From: Acidimicrobiia bacterium
GTDB taxonomy: Bacteria > Actinomycetota > Acidimicrobiia > Acidimicrobiales > Acidimicrobilacustridaceae
Assembly (NCBI GenBank): GCA_020832495.1
Contig: JAFIEP010000016.1
Coordinates: 1 to 59,266 of the forward strand
Direction: 5' to 3'
DNA length: 59,266 bases
Shown here: positions 1 through 8,457 of the stretch, piece by piece
How positions within the stretch are numbered: the first letter of the stretch is position 1
How the letters are laid out: each line of letters begins with the position of its first letter
Translations under genes and position numbers: made by a program
Notes under the pieces: model-generated
Told to the model about the DNA's origin: nothing
The model's database searches: none
The model's input: the letters and a program-made list of their open reading frames with translations, nothing else

Positions 1-636
1 GTGGTCGGCGTCGTAGCGACCGCCGAGGAGGCCTTGGGCGAGCGGGCTGTAGGCGATGACGATGCGGTCCCGGGCCTGCGCGTACCCGAGGATCTGCCGC
101 TCGGCACGACGGTCGACCAGGTTGTAGGCCACCTGGTTCGACACCACCGGCCGGCCGAGCCGGCGTTCCACTTCGTACCAGCGGTCAGCGGAGTGGTTCG
201 ACACCCCCACCTGCGCCACGGTGCCGTCGTCGAGCACGGTCCGCATCCCGGCGAGGGTGGTGCCGAGCGGCACCACGGGGTTTGGCCAGTGGAGCTGGTA
301 GAGGTCGATGGGGCGGTAGCCCAGCCGATCGGCTGAGGCCCGGGCCTGGCGGACCACGACCTTCTCGAGGGGCATCACCGGGAAGAGCTTGGTGGCCACG
401 AAGGCCTCGTCGTGGCGCCCGGCCACCGCCGCGCCGACGATGCGCTCGGAGTTGCCGAAGCCGTAGACCTCGGCGGTGTCGATCAGATTGACCCCGGCGT
501 CGAGGGCGTGCTGCACCAGGTCGGCGGCCGTGCGGGTGGCGTAGTCGCTGCCGTAGCCCCAGTCCCGGGAGCCGAACTGCCACGTGCCCAAGCCGATGGC
601 CGAGACACGTTCTCCCCCTGCTGCTACGTACCGCAT
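1..636 (-). CDS. Aldo/keto reductase, 3' end cut by window edge
   Basis: 212 codons are visible and the frame runs off the window start, so the C-terminus is missing. The classical NAD(P)H-dependent aldo/keto reductase tetrad can be read: Asp53 and Tyr58 in LIDTAEVYG, Lys83 in VATK and His116 in LYQLHWP. The N-terminal strand GLGTWQFG is also typical. It should reduce a sugar or small carbonyl compound in the cytoplasm; the substrate cannot be inferred. The ATG at 636 is preceded by TAGGCT (648-643) with a 6-nt gap, which fits a leaderless transcript. The next gene upstream on this strand, the ABC permease, ends 91 nt away, so this is probably a separate unit. Confidence 0.9.
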   Translation of the reverse strand, partial: MRYVAAGGERVSAIGLGTWQFGSRDWGYGSDYATRTAADLVQHALDAGVNLIDTAEVYGFGNSERIVGAAVAGRHDEAFVATKLFPVMPLEKVVVRQARASADRLGYRPIDLYQLHWPNPVVPLGTTLAGMRTVLDDGTVAQVGVSNHSADRWYEVERRLGRPVVSNQVAYNLVDRRAERQILGYAQARDRIVIAYSPLAQGLLGGRYDADH

Positions 637-727
637 GGTCCGAGCCTACGTCGGCTGCCCGGGGCCTGCCCCGGGGTCCTGCTCGGCGCGGCCGACACCG
701 CGCGGGCGCCGCAGCGCGCGACGCTCG

Positions 728-3676
728 TCAGTCGGCCACGCGCAGGGCGGCGGCGGGAGCCACCCGGGCGGCGGCCCTGGCCGGGGCCAGGGTGGCCAAG
801 AGCGACGCCCCGATGGGTACCACCAGGATCAGCCCCAGCACGGCGTAGGGCACGGCGAAGGGGTTGTCCGTGCCGAACTGTTCGGTGCTGGTGATGAACT
901 GCCAGGCCACCAACGTGCCGAGGCCCACGCCGAGCAGGCTGCCTTGTAACGACACGAAGGCCGCCTCGAACAGGAAGGCGCGACGCACCGTGCGACTGCT
1001 GACCCCCATGGCCCGCAGCATGCCGATCTCCCGACGTCGTTCGCGCACGGCGCGCACCATGACCACGCCCAGTCCGGCGATGCCGATGAGCAACCCGAGG
1101 CCGAGGTAGGCGCGCAGGAGCGTGAAGAAGCCGAGGTTGGTGGCCAGGGCGCGGTCGACGGCGGCGGCGAAGGTGGTGGCGTCGGCGCCGGAGGCCAACA
1201 GGGTGCCGTTGATCCGCCCGGCCACCGCCTCGGGATCGATGCCGGGCGCGACGGCCACGTAGTGGCGGTTCGGCGACGAGGTCGCACCCATCAACTCCTC
1301 GACCAGGGCGTCGCCGGCGAGCACTCCGCTGCCCACCCAGTCGTTGGCCACCAGCCCGGCGACCACCACCCGGCGCTCCTCGCCGGTGGCGGTGTTGCGC
1401 ACCACCATGGTGTCGCCCAGTTCCACCACCCGGGTGGGTGGGCCGGCGTTGCGCTGGAGGAAGAAGTCCGGCACCAGCACCAGGGTGGGGTCGTCGAGCA
1501 CGGCCCGGTAGGCGTCCTGGCGGCTGCCCAGTTCGGGTAGCCAGCGAGTGACTGCCTCGGGTCCGCGGGCCACGAAGGCGTCGTCGATGCCGCTCATCGG
1601 CCACGGTTGTGCCTCCAACCCGCCCGCCTCCCAGAAGGGCAGGGCCCGGCGCAGCGTGGCCACCGCCTCCACGCCGTCGATGGCGACCAGTTCCTCGGTC
1701 GCCACGGGGTTGGCGGCGGAGGAGTCGACGTAGAGGTCGTAGCCGGCGCTCACCTCTCGGGTGAACGTGGGCGCCTGCCCGGCGAACAGTTCGGCGAAGA
1801 GGCTGAGGAGGGTCATGGTGAAGATGACCAGCGAGTACATGGCGAGCAGCAGGGCGCTGCGCAGTCGACGGGCCAGGGGGTAGGCCAAGCCGAGCCGCAG
1901 GGGGAGACTCACGCCGGTGCCCGACCCGGCGCGTGCCAGCCGGGCCCAGACCCGGTCGGCCACGGAGGCCACGGCCACGCCGGCGGCCACCAGGATGACG
2001 CCTTGGAGGACGAACGTGTCGAAGTCGAGGTCGCCCATGATGCCGGGGAGGAGGGCGAAGACGCTGGCGCCCCAGGCCAGCGCCACTGCAGCCGGCACCC
2101 CGATGGCCACCCGGGTGGGAAGGCGGCGACCGAGCAGCGGGATGGCGCTCAGCGCCGCCACCGGGACGCCCACCAATGTGGGGATCTGCGCCTCTGCGGC
2201 CAGCCCGACGGCCAGCAGCACCAGGCCGACGCCCACGCCCACCAGTGCGGCGGCTGTGCCACGCCAGGTCGGGCGACGGGGTGGCTCCGGCAGATCACGG
2301 ATGGCTCGGATGACGTTCAGGCGGGCGATCCGACCGCTGGTGGCCAGGACCGTGACGAGCGAGATGGTGAGGCCGATGGCCGCGCCGGTGGCCAACGTGG
2401 ACGGGTGCACTGCCAGCTCGAACCGCCCGGCGGCCCCCTCGGCGGCCACCAGGCGGGCAGCCACGCCGGTGATGGCCGCACCAACCGCGATGCCCACCAC
2501 GGCGCCCAACACCGCAGCGGCCAACGAGTAGATGGCCCCCTCGAGCCCGAAGACCCGCAGCAGTTGGTTGCGCTTCACCCCGACGGCCCGCAGCATGCCG
2601 AGCTCGGTCTTGCGCTCCTCGGAGAGCATGACGAACAGGTTGACGAGCAGCAGGATGCCGGCCAGCACGCTGAAACCGCCGATGCTGGCGTACAACTCGG
2701 TGAGGGCGGCACCGTTGCGAGCGGCGGCTTCCAGCACGTTGGCCTTGAGGGGTCGGACCACCAGGTCGGGGTCGTCGACCACGGCGGCGTCGACGGCGTC
2801 GCCCGCTGCGGTGAGCTGGTCGGGGTCGACGAACACCCCCGCGCCGGTGCTCAGCCACACCTCGTGGAGGACCTGCGCCGGCGGGGTGGCACCGGCGTCG
2901 TCGGGTTCACCGGCGTCGTCGCCCACGAGCGCATCGATCGTGCCGGGGGCCACGAAGATCGGCGCAGGACTGCGCAGTGCGAAGCCCACTGCGGCGGTCG
3001 GTCCGTGGCCGGCCACCCCCAGGCGGTTCACCACCTCGTCGACCGTGACCTCGATCGACGTGCCGACAGCGTGCAGCGTCAGGGTGTCCCCACTGCGGAG
3101 CCCGAGATCGTCGGCCAGGGTTTCGTTCACCAGCACCGATCCCGGAGCCACCGGCTGGTTGTGGTCAGCGAACCCGGTGATCGACCGGTCGCCGCCGAAG
3201 TCGGCCAGGACGTCGAGATCGGCTTCCACGAGCACCGCGGCCGGTTCGCCGCGTACTTCGGAGCCCTCCCCGACGGTGACCACCACCGGCAGCGACCGCA
3301 CCAGGGTGACATCGGTGATCCCCGTCGGTGCGCTGGTGGCCCAGGCGGCAGCCAGGTCGGCGGCTCGTCCCTCGTCGACGCTGCGGACGGCAACATCGAG
3401 CGGGCCGAGGTCGGTGCGAGCGTCGTCGGCGATGGATCGCTCGACGGTGTCGCCCATGATGAGCGACGCAGTGATGATGGCCGTGCCCAGCATGGCGCCC
3501 GCCACCACGAGCGCCGCCTCGCCGGGTCGTCGCACGATGTTGCGCACGGCCAACCGACGAAAGCTGGGTCGCCGCACGGTGTCGCTCACGAGGGTGAGCA
3601 CGAAGCCGCCGAGCACCGCCACAACCGCGCCGGCGGCGAGGAGCAGGATCGCGGTCACCGGATCCACCAGGTCCAC
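728..3676 (-). CDS. ABC transporter permease, FtsX/MacB-type, two FtsX domains
   Basis: 982 aa with about a dozen hydrophobic segments. Two copies of the FtsX-domain hallmark are visible: ERKTELGMLRAVGV before the first TM bundle and ERRREIGMLRAMGV before the last, each followed by FxxExxF/Y. Large extracytoplasmic domains sit after TM1-2 and in the middle, as in actinobacterial predicted permeases of the LolE/MacB superfamily. It starts with GTG 12 nt after the stop of the upstream ATPase gene, so the two form an exporter operon. Members of this family act as mechanotransmitters or lipoprotein/lipid/antibiotic exporters rather than importers. The substrate is unknown; no periplasmic adaptor gene is adjacent. 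Confidence 0.9.
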   Translation of the reverse strand: MDLVDPVTAILLLAAGAVVAVLGGFVLTLVSDTVRRPSFRRLAVRNIVRRPGEAALVVAGAMLGTAIITASLIMGDTVERSIADDARTDLGPLDVAVRSVDEGRAADLAAAWATSAPTGITDVTLVRSLPVVVTVGEGSEVRGEPAAVLVEADLDVLADFGGDRSITGFADHNQPVAPGSVLVNETLADDLGLRSGDTLTLHAVGTSIEVTVDEVVNRLGVAGHGPTAAVGFALRSPAPIFVAPGTIDALVGDDAGEPDDAGATPPAQVLHEVWLSTGAGVFVDPDQLTAAGDAVDAAVVDDPDLVVRPLKANVLEAAARNGAALTELYASIGGFSVLAGILLLVNLFVMLSEERKTELGMLRAVGVKRNQLLRVFGLEGAIYSLAAAVLGAVVGIAVGAAITGVAARLVAAEGAAGRFELAVHPSTLATGAAIGLTISLVTVLATSGRIARLNVIRAIRDLPEPPRRPTWRGTAAALVGVGVGLVLLAVGLAAEAQIPTLVGVPVAALSAIPLLGRRLPTRVAIGVPAAVALAWGASVFALLPGIMGDLDFDTFVLQGVILVAAGVAVASVADRVWARLARAGSGTGVSLPLRLGLAYPLARRLRSALLLAMYSLVIFTMTLLSLFAELFAGQAPTFTREVSAGYDLYVDSSAANPVATEELVAIDGVEAVATLRRALPFWEAGGLEAQPWPMSGIDDAFVARGPEAVTRWLPELGSRQDAYRAVLDDPTLVLVPDFFLQRNAGPPTRVVELGDTMVVRNTATGEERRVVVAGLVANDWVGSGVLAGDALVEELMGATSSPNRHYVAVAPGIDPEAVAGRINGTLLASGADATTFAAAVDRALATNLGFFTLLRAYLGLGLLIGIAGLGVVMVRAVRERRREIGMLRAMGVSSRTVRRAFLFEAAFVSLQGSLLGVGLGTLVAWQFITSTEQFGTDNPFAVPYAVLGLILVVPIGASLLATLAPARAAARVAPAAALRVAD

Positions 3677-3688
3677 CAGGGCCTCGGG

Positions 3689-4447
3689 TCAGCCCGGCAC
3701 GGTCGACACGGCACGGTCGACGGCGTCCTCGGAGGGAGGGCCGTCGTACACGACGGTGCCGTCACGCACCTGTACCAGTCGCTGGCCCGACAGGCCGATC
3801 CCGCGGTCGTGGGTGACCACCACCAGGGTCTGGCCAGAGTCGTGCACCTCATGGAGCAACTCGAGCACGGACCCGGCGGTGTGGCTGTCGAGGTTGCCGG
3901 TCGGTTCGTCGGCCCAGACGATGGCTGGCTCACTCACCAACGCTCGGGCCACGGCCACCCGCTGTTGTTCGCCGCCGGACAACTCGGTGGGGCGGTGGTC
4001 CAGTCGATCGCCGAGACCGACGCGCTCGAGCATCTCGACGGCGCGGCGGCGGGCCTCTGCCGGGCGACGGTCGCCTACCAGCAACGGCAGTTCCACGTTC
4101 TCCACGGCGGAGAACACCGGGATGAGGTTGAAGGCCTGGAAGATGAAGCCCATGCGCTGTGCCCGGTGTTCGGTGCGGGCGCCGTCGGACATCCGGTGGA
4201 TGTCGTCCCCGTCGACGAGGACCACCCCGTCGTCGATGTCGTCGAGACCCGCGAGGCAGTTCAACAACGTGGTCTTGCCGTTGCCCGACGGGCCCATGAC
4301 CATGACCATGTCGCCGGTGGCCACGTCGAGCGACACGTCCCGCAGGGCCTCGACCTCCTGAGAGCCGGTCCGGTACACCTTGCGGACGTCACGCGCCGAC
4401 AAGATGGTGTCCGCCGCCGGTGGCGGCGCTGGCGCTGTCCCGGGCAC
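3689..4447 (-). CDS. ABC transporter ATP-binding protein, MacB/LolD type
   Basis: 252 aa from GTG 4447. Walker A GPSGNGKTT (about 52-60), signature LSGGEQQRV, Walker B PAIVWADEPTG and the H-loop VVVTHD are all present, in the arrangement of the LolD/MacB/FtsE family. The frame stays open upstream to 4669, but that extension lies inside glnE and reads as low-complexity Pro/Arg, so I place the start at the GTG about 17 residues before the first conserved strand (ILSARDVRKVYRTG). It lies between glnE and the FtsX permease on the same strand, 110 nt after glnE, and is followed 12 nt later by the permease. It should power that permease at the cytoplasmic face. Confidence 0.9.
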   Translation of the reverse strand: MPGTAPAPPPAADTILSARDVRKVYRTGSQEVEALRDVSLDVATGDMVMVMGPSGNGKTTLLNCLAGLDDIDDGVVLVDGDDIHRMSDGARTEHRAQRMGFIFQAFNLIPVFSAVENVELPLLVGDRRPAEARRRAVEMLERVGLGDRLDHRPTELSGGEQQRVAVARALVSEPAIVWADEPTGNLDSHTAGSVLELLHEVHDSGQTLVVVTHDRGIGLSGQRLVQVRDGTVVYDGPPSEDAVDRAVSTVPG

Positions 4448-4557
4448 CGGGCCATGGTTGCAGCGCGGTGGCGGTGGGTCCAGCTCACTGCAGTGTGGTG
4501 GAGCCGGCCCTACCGGCTCGAACGGTGGCGGCTGGCGCGCCCGTGCGGCAGCGGGCC

Positions 4558-7263
4558 CTACTCCTGGCCGAAGAACAACCGCTCGGTGACCCACCGCGCC
4601 CGGCGGGTCACCCGCCGGTAGTGCTCGCGCAGTTCCCCGGCGCTGGTGTCGAGTGACCGGGCCAACCATCGGGCCTGTTCGGCGTTGGTGGGCAGGCTGT
4701 TGGCCGGCCCACTGCGCACCAGGAACAGTCGGTTGCGCACCTTCTCACAGAAGGCGTACGACTCGGCGAGCACGTCGGCGTCGTCGGTGTCGATCACGCC
4801 GTGCTGGCGCAGCAGCCCGAGGGCCTCCCAGGTGCTGGTGGCGGCCACGCCGTGGCGGAGCTGCAGCAGCTGCACCGTCCACTCCACGTCGGACAGCGAG
4901 CCCTTCCCCAGCTTCAGGTGGAACGCCGCGTCCTCCCCGGGCGGGATGCGCTCGCGTTCCATGCGTGCCTTCAGGCGACGGATCTCGCGTTCCTCCTCAG
5001 CGGTGAGCCCGTCGCCGAGGATCTTCGGGCCGATGGTGTCGAGCAGCCGCTCCCCGAGCGCCCGGTCACCGGCCGCCGGCCGGGCCCGCAGCATGGCCTG
5101 GCGTTCCCAGGTGGCGGCGTGACGATCCCAGTACTGCACGAAGCCGTCGAAGCTGCGGGCCAGCGGACCCCCGCGTCCTTCCGGGCGGAGGTCGGCGTCG
5201 ATCTCGTAGAGGCGGACCGACGGGGTGGCGCCGTGCAGCACCTTGCGCAGGCGGGTGGCCACCCGGTCCGCTTCGGTGACCGTTTCGGTCCCCGACGGCT
5301 CGTAGACGAACATGACGTCGAGGTCGCTGCCGTAGGCCAGCTCACGCCCACCGAAGCGCCCGACGGCGAGGACGCAGAAGGGCACCTGAGGCTCGAGCCC
5401 GGCGAGCGCCACCTCGAGCGCCGCCTCGGCCACCGCCGTCAGGTCCGCGCCCAGGCTGTCGATCTCGTCGGTGTAACCGAGCACGTCGCGCGCCGCGATT
5501 CCCAGCAGGTGCCGGTCCTTCCAGCGGCGAAGCGCCAGCTGGCGATCGTCGGCGTCGCCTCGCCACGACACGGCCCGGTCGGCGCTGGCGATGAGATCTT
5601 GGCGGGAGCGGGTGCGGAGTCGGTCCGGATCGCCCAGGCGTTCGACCAGATCGGGGTTGTGCTGCACGATGTCGCCGAGCAGCCGGCTGGTGCCCACCAG
5701 TAGGCACAGCTGACGGGCTGCCTCGGGGGACTCGCGGAAGGCTTCCACCAACACCGGCGTGCGGGAGCGGCCCGACAGGAGATTGCGCAACACGACCAGG
5801 CCGAGTTCGGGGTCGGGGGCACTCGACAGCCAGTCCAACAGCAACGGCAGCATCTGCTGCATCAGGCGACTGCTGCGGTTGAGCCCCCGAGTGAGTTCCG
5901 CCACCGCAGCCTGGGTGCGTTTGGCATCGGTGAACCCGAACGCCTCCAGTCGGGCCACGGCTGCGTCGGGGCTGAGCGATCCCTCCACCTCGGCGAACGC
6001 CTCGAGCAGCGGTCGGAAGTAGACCCGTTCGTGGATGCTGCGCACGGCCAGACGTTGGCTCCGGACGTGGCGCTCGAGGAGCGCAGCGGCCGAGCCGTCG
6101 GGGGTGTCGGTGAAGCCCATCACCCGGCCCAGGCGGTCGAGGGCCGCCGGATCGTCGGGCAGGGTGTGGGTCTGGTGGCCGTCCACCAACTGCAGACGGT
6201 GTTCCACGGTGCGGAGCACCCGGTAGGCCTCGGCCAAGCGGGAGGCGTCCTGTGCGTCGATGTAGCCGGCTGATCCCATCTCGGTCAGCAGGGCGAGCGT
6301 GGTCGGCGAGCGCAGCAGCGGATCCAGCGGTCCGTGGACGAGTTGGAGGAGTTGGATGGAGAACTCGATGTCACGGATGCCGCCGGGGGCCCGTTTCAGC
6401 TCGCGTTCGGAGAGACCTTGGCGGGCCACCTCCTGTTCGGTACGGGCCTTCATGGCGCGGATCTGTCGGAGGTCGTCGACTCCGAGGGGGTGTGCCCACA
6501 GGCGTTCCTGGCTGCTGGTCCCGAACGCATCCCCCAGCTCGGTGGCCCCCGCCACCGGGCGGGCCTTCAGCAGTGCCTGGAACTCCCACGGTTCGGCCCA
6601 GCGTTCCCAGTAGGCCTCGTAGGAGGAGAGCGTCCGCACCAGCGGCCCGTTGCGACCTTCGGGCCGCAGGTTGGCATCCACCCGGAAGCAGCCACCGGCG
6701 ACGCGCATGATCTCCGCCGCGGGGCGGGCCAAGCGGTTGACGTCGCCGTCGCCGACGAACATGACGTCGATGTCGCTCGAGTAGTTGAGTTCGTCGCCGC
6801 CCAGCTTGCCCATGCCGATCACGGCGAGCGGTGGCTCGCCGGACACCACCCACGCGCCGTGGAGCACCCCGCGGGCGAGCGCTGCCAGAGCGGCGCCCGT
6901 GGCCTCGAGGTCGTCGACCCCGGTGAGGTCCCGCGCTGCGATGCGGAGCAACTCTCGTTCCTTGGTGGCGGCGAGTGTGGTGGCGTCGGTGTGGTCGAGC
7001 TCTACCTGGCCATCGAGGTCGTCGAGCACCGCCAGCGCCCCGGCGTCGTTCTCGAGCAGTCGGGTGAGGGCGTGGCTGGTGGCCAGGACCGCCACCACCG
7101 TTCCGCAGGAGCTGGCGTCCTCGAGTCGACCGGGCAGGTCCGGGTGGGTCCCGGCGAGACGATCCAGGGCATGCCGGACGGCGGCGGGCGAGGCGCTGCG
7201 GTTGACGGCGGTGACCACCGACGGCGGCCAGGTGATCGACGTCGGTCCGGTGTCATCCCCCAC
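4558..7263 (-). CDS. glnE: Glutamine synthetase adenylyltransferase / adenylyl-removing enzyme
   Basis: 901 aa. Two nucleotidyltransferase domains are visible: AVGRFGGRELAYGSDLDVMF and GMGKLGGDELNYSSDIDVMF, the G-x-G-K/R-x-G-G-x-E-L-x-Y-x-SD-x-D signature. Each is followed by a helical domain containing the GxxR(D/S)VEFxxQLLQL-type motif. The enzyme attaches and removes AMP on glutamine synthetase and so controls ammonium assimilation in response to PII/glutamine. Its length is close to the family norm (about 950). No glnA or glnB lies in the window. The start is GTG 7263; the box TACCCT (7277-7272) lies 8 nt upstream, fitting a leaderless transcript. Confidence 0.93.
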   Translation of the reverse strand: MGDDTGPTSITWPPSVVTAVNRSASPAAVRHALDRLAGTHPDLPGRLEDASSCGTVVAVLATSHALTRLLENDAGALAVLDDLDGQVELDHTDATTLAATKERELLRIAARDLTGVDDLEATGAALAALARGVLHGAWVVSGEPPLAVIGMGKLGGDELNYSSDIDVMFVGDGDVNRLARPAAEIMRVAGGCFRVDANLRPEGRNGPLVRTLSSYEAYWERWAEPWEFQALLKARPVAGATELGDAFGTSSQERLWAHPLGVDDLRQIRAMKARTEQEVARQGLSERELKRAPGGIRDIEFSIQLLQLVHGPLDPLLRSPTTLALLTEMGSAGYIDAQDASRLAEAYRVLRTVEHRLQLVDGHQTHTLPDDPAALDRLGRVMGFTDTPDGSAAALLERHVRSQRLAVRSIHERVYFRPLLEAFAEVEGSLSPDAAVARLEAFGFTDAKRTQAAVAELTRGLNRSSRLMQQMLPLLLDWLSSAPDPELGLVVLRNLLSGRSRTPVLVEAFRESPEAARQLCLLVGTSRLLGDIVQHNPDLVERLGDPDRLRTRSRQDLIASADRAVSWRGDADDRQLALRRWKDRHLLGIAARDVLGYTDEIDSLGADLTAVAEAALEVALAGLEPQVPFCVLAVGRFGGRELAYGSDLDVMFVYEPSGTETVTEADRVATRLRKVLHGATPSVRLYEIDADLRPEGRGGPLARSFDGFVQYWDRHAATWERQAMLRARPAAGDRALGERLLDTIGPKILGDGLTAEEEREIRRLKARMERERIPPGEDAAFHLKLGKGSLSDVEWTVQLLQLRHGVAATSTWEALGLLRQHGVIDTDDADVLAESYAFCEKVRNRLFLVRSGPANSLPTNAEQARWLARSLDTSAGELREHYRRVTRRARWVTERLFFGQE

Positions 7264-7364
7264 GGCACGCCAGGGTACGCACCGCAGCGCCGGCGGGCTC
7301 GCAACAGTGCCTGATGCGGTGCGACCGGGGCATGTCGTACGGCCGCCTGGGTAGGACGCTCTAC

Positions 7365-8369
7365 ATGGATGCCATCACGCTGCTCAAGGACGACCACCGC
7401 GATCTCGAGAAGCTGTTCAAGCGCTTCGAACGGGCGGGCGACCGGGCGTTCGTGACCAAGCGCCAGATCGTCGACAAGATCATCGAAGACCTCTCGGTGC
7501 ACGCCGCCGTGGAGGAGCAGGTCTTCTACCCGGTGGCTCGTGCCGCCGTGCCCGACACCGAAGCGCTTGCACTCGAGAGTCTCGAGGAGCACCACGTCGT
7601 CAAGGTGCTGCTCCACGAACTCGAGGACATGTCCCCCGAGGACGAGCGTTTCGACGCCAAGGTGGCGGTGCTCATCGAGAACGTCCGCCACCACGTGGAC
7701 GAGGAGGAGAGCGAGTTCTTCCCGATGGTCCGCGAGGAGGTCGGTCGCAACGCCCTGCAGGACGTGGCAGAGGCCATGCTCACGGCCCGCAAGGTCGCCC
7801 CCACCCGGCCACACCCCGATGCGCCCGACACGCCGCCGGCCAACTACGCAGTCGGTGTCGGCGCAGGTGTGGTCGACCGGATGCGCGACACGGTCAGTGG
7901 CGTCGCTCAGGGGTCCGTGACTGCGGTGAACGACGTCATCGCCACCGTTCTGCGTCGGGAACGTCGCCAGCCGGCACCGACGGGTTCGAGCCTCTCTCGC
8001 TCCGCGGCGGCCAAGGTGCGGGCCGAGGTGGCCGATGCCACCCAGTCGGTGATCGACACGATCGAACAGGCACTCGACGTGGCCGAGTCGGCCGGGTCGG
8101 CGGCCAAGGATGGGGCGCAGCGCACCGCCAGTGCGGCGAAGCGATCGGCCACCACCACCGCGCGGCGTGCTCGCTCGGGTGCCAAAGCCACCGTCACGTC
8201 GTCGACGTCGTCGACGTCGTCGGCCAAGGAGGTGAAGCGCACCGCCAAGGCGGCCGCGACCTCCACCGGACGCGCTGCCCGCCGGACGGGTAAGGAGACT
8301 CTCACCACCGCGGAGAACGCTGCCGAGGACGTGGCCGACGCCGTGGAGGACGCTCGCGCCGCGGGCTGA
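7365..8369 (+). CDS. Hemerythrin-domain protein with Ala/Lys-rich C-terminal tail
   Basis: 334 aa from ATG 7365. Residues 1-145 form a hemerythrin/HHE cation-binding domain: LLKDDHRDLEKLF, HAAVEEQVFYPV, LEEHHVVKVLLHELE and HHVDEEESEFFPMV supply the His/Glu di-iron ligands. The second half is quite different: a helical region and then a tail of about 100 residues rich in Ala, Lys, Arg, Ser and Thr (AAKRSATTTARRARSG, SSTSSTSS), like the basic tails of histone-like actinobacterial proteins. The head may sense or bind O2, NO or iron; the tail suggests contact with nucleic acid or envelope polymer. That link is inference. It diverges from glnE across about 100 bp. A perfect hairpin follows the stop codon. 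Confidence 0.85.
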   Translation: MDAITLLKDDHRDLEKLFKRFERAGDRAFVTKRQIVDKIIEDLSVHAAVEEQVFYPVARAAVPDTEALALESLEEHHVVKVLLHELEDMSPEDERFDAKVAVLIENVRHHVDEEESEFFPMVREEVGRNALQDVAEAMLTARKVAPTRPHPDAPDTPPANYAVGVGAGVVDRMRDTVSGVAQGSVTAVNDVIATVLRRERRQPAPTGSSLSRSAAAKVRAEVADATQSVIDTIEQALDVAESAGSAAKDGAQRTASAAKRSATTTARRARSGAKATVTSSTSSTSSAKEVKRTAKAAATSTGRAARRTGKETLTTAENAAEDVADAVEDARAAG

Positions 8370-8371
8370 TC

Positions 8372-8388
8372 GCCCACCGGCGGTGGGC
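8372..8388 (+). terminator. GC-rich hairpin after hemerythrin gene
   Basis: Perfect 7-bp stem (GCCCACC / GGTGGGC) with loop GGC, starting 3 nt after the hemerythrin stop. There is no T-run, so it may be a factor-assisted terminator or a 3'-end stabiliser rather than a classical intrinsic terminator. Confidence 0.5.
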
Positions 8389-8457
8389 TGCTCACACGGC
8401 GGCAAGCGACTCGCCCGGTGACCGTGCGAGTGTCGGCGGCCGGTACGCTCAGCCGCC

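Noticed and set aside
1607-4621. Very long plus-strand open frame opposite the ABC exporter genes
   Set aside because: Its translation is Gly/His/Gln/Asp-rich with no domain; it is the antisense shadow of high-GC genes with clear FtsX and ABC motifs.
4448-4669. Longer N-terminus for the ABC ATPase
   Set aside because: The extension lies within glnE in another frame and is Pro/Arg low-complexity, with no ribosome binding site.
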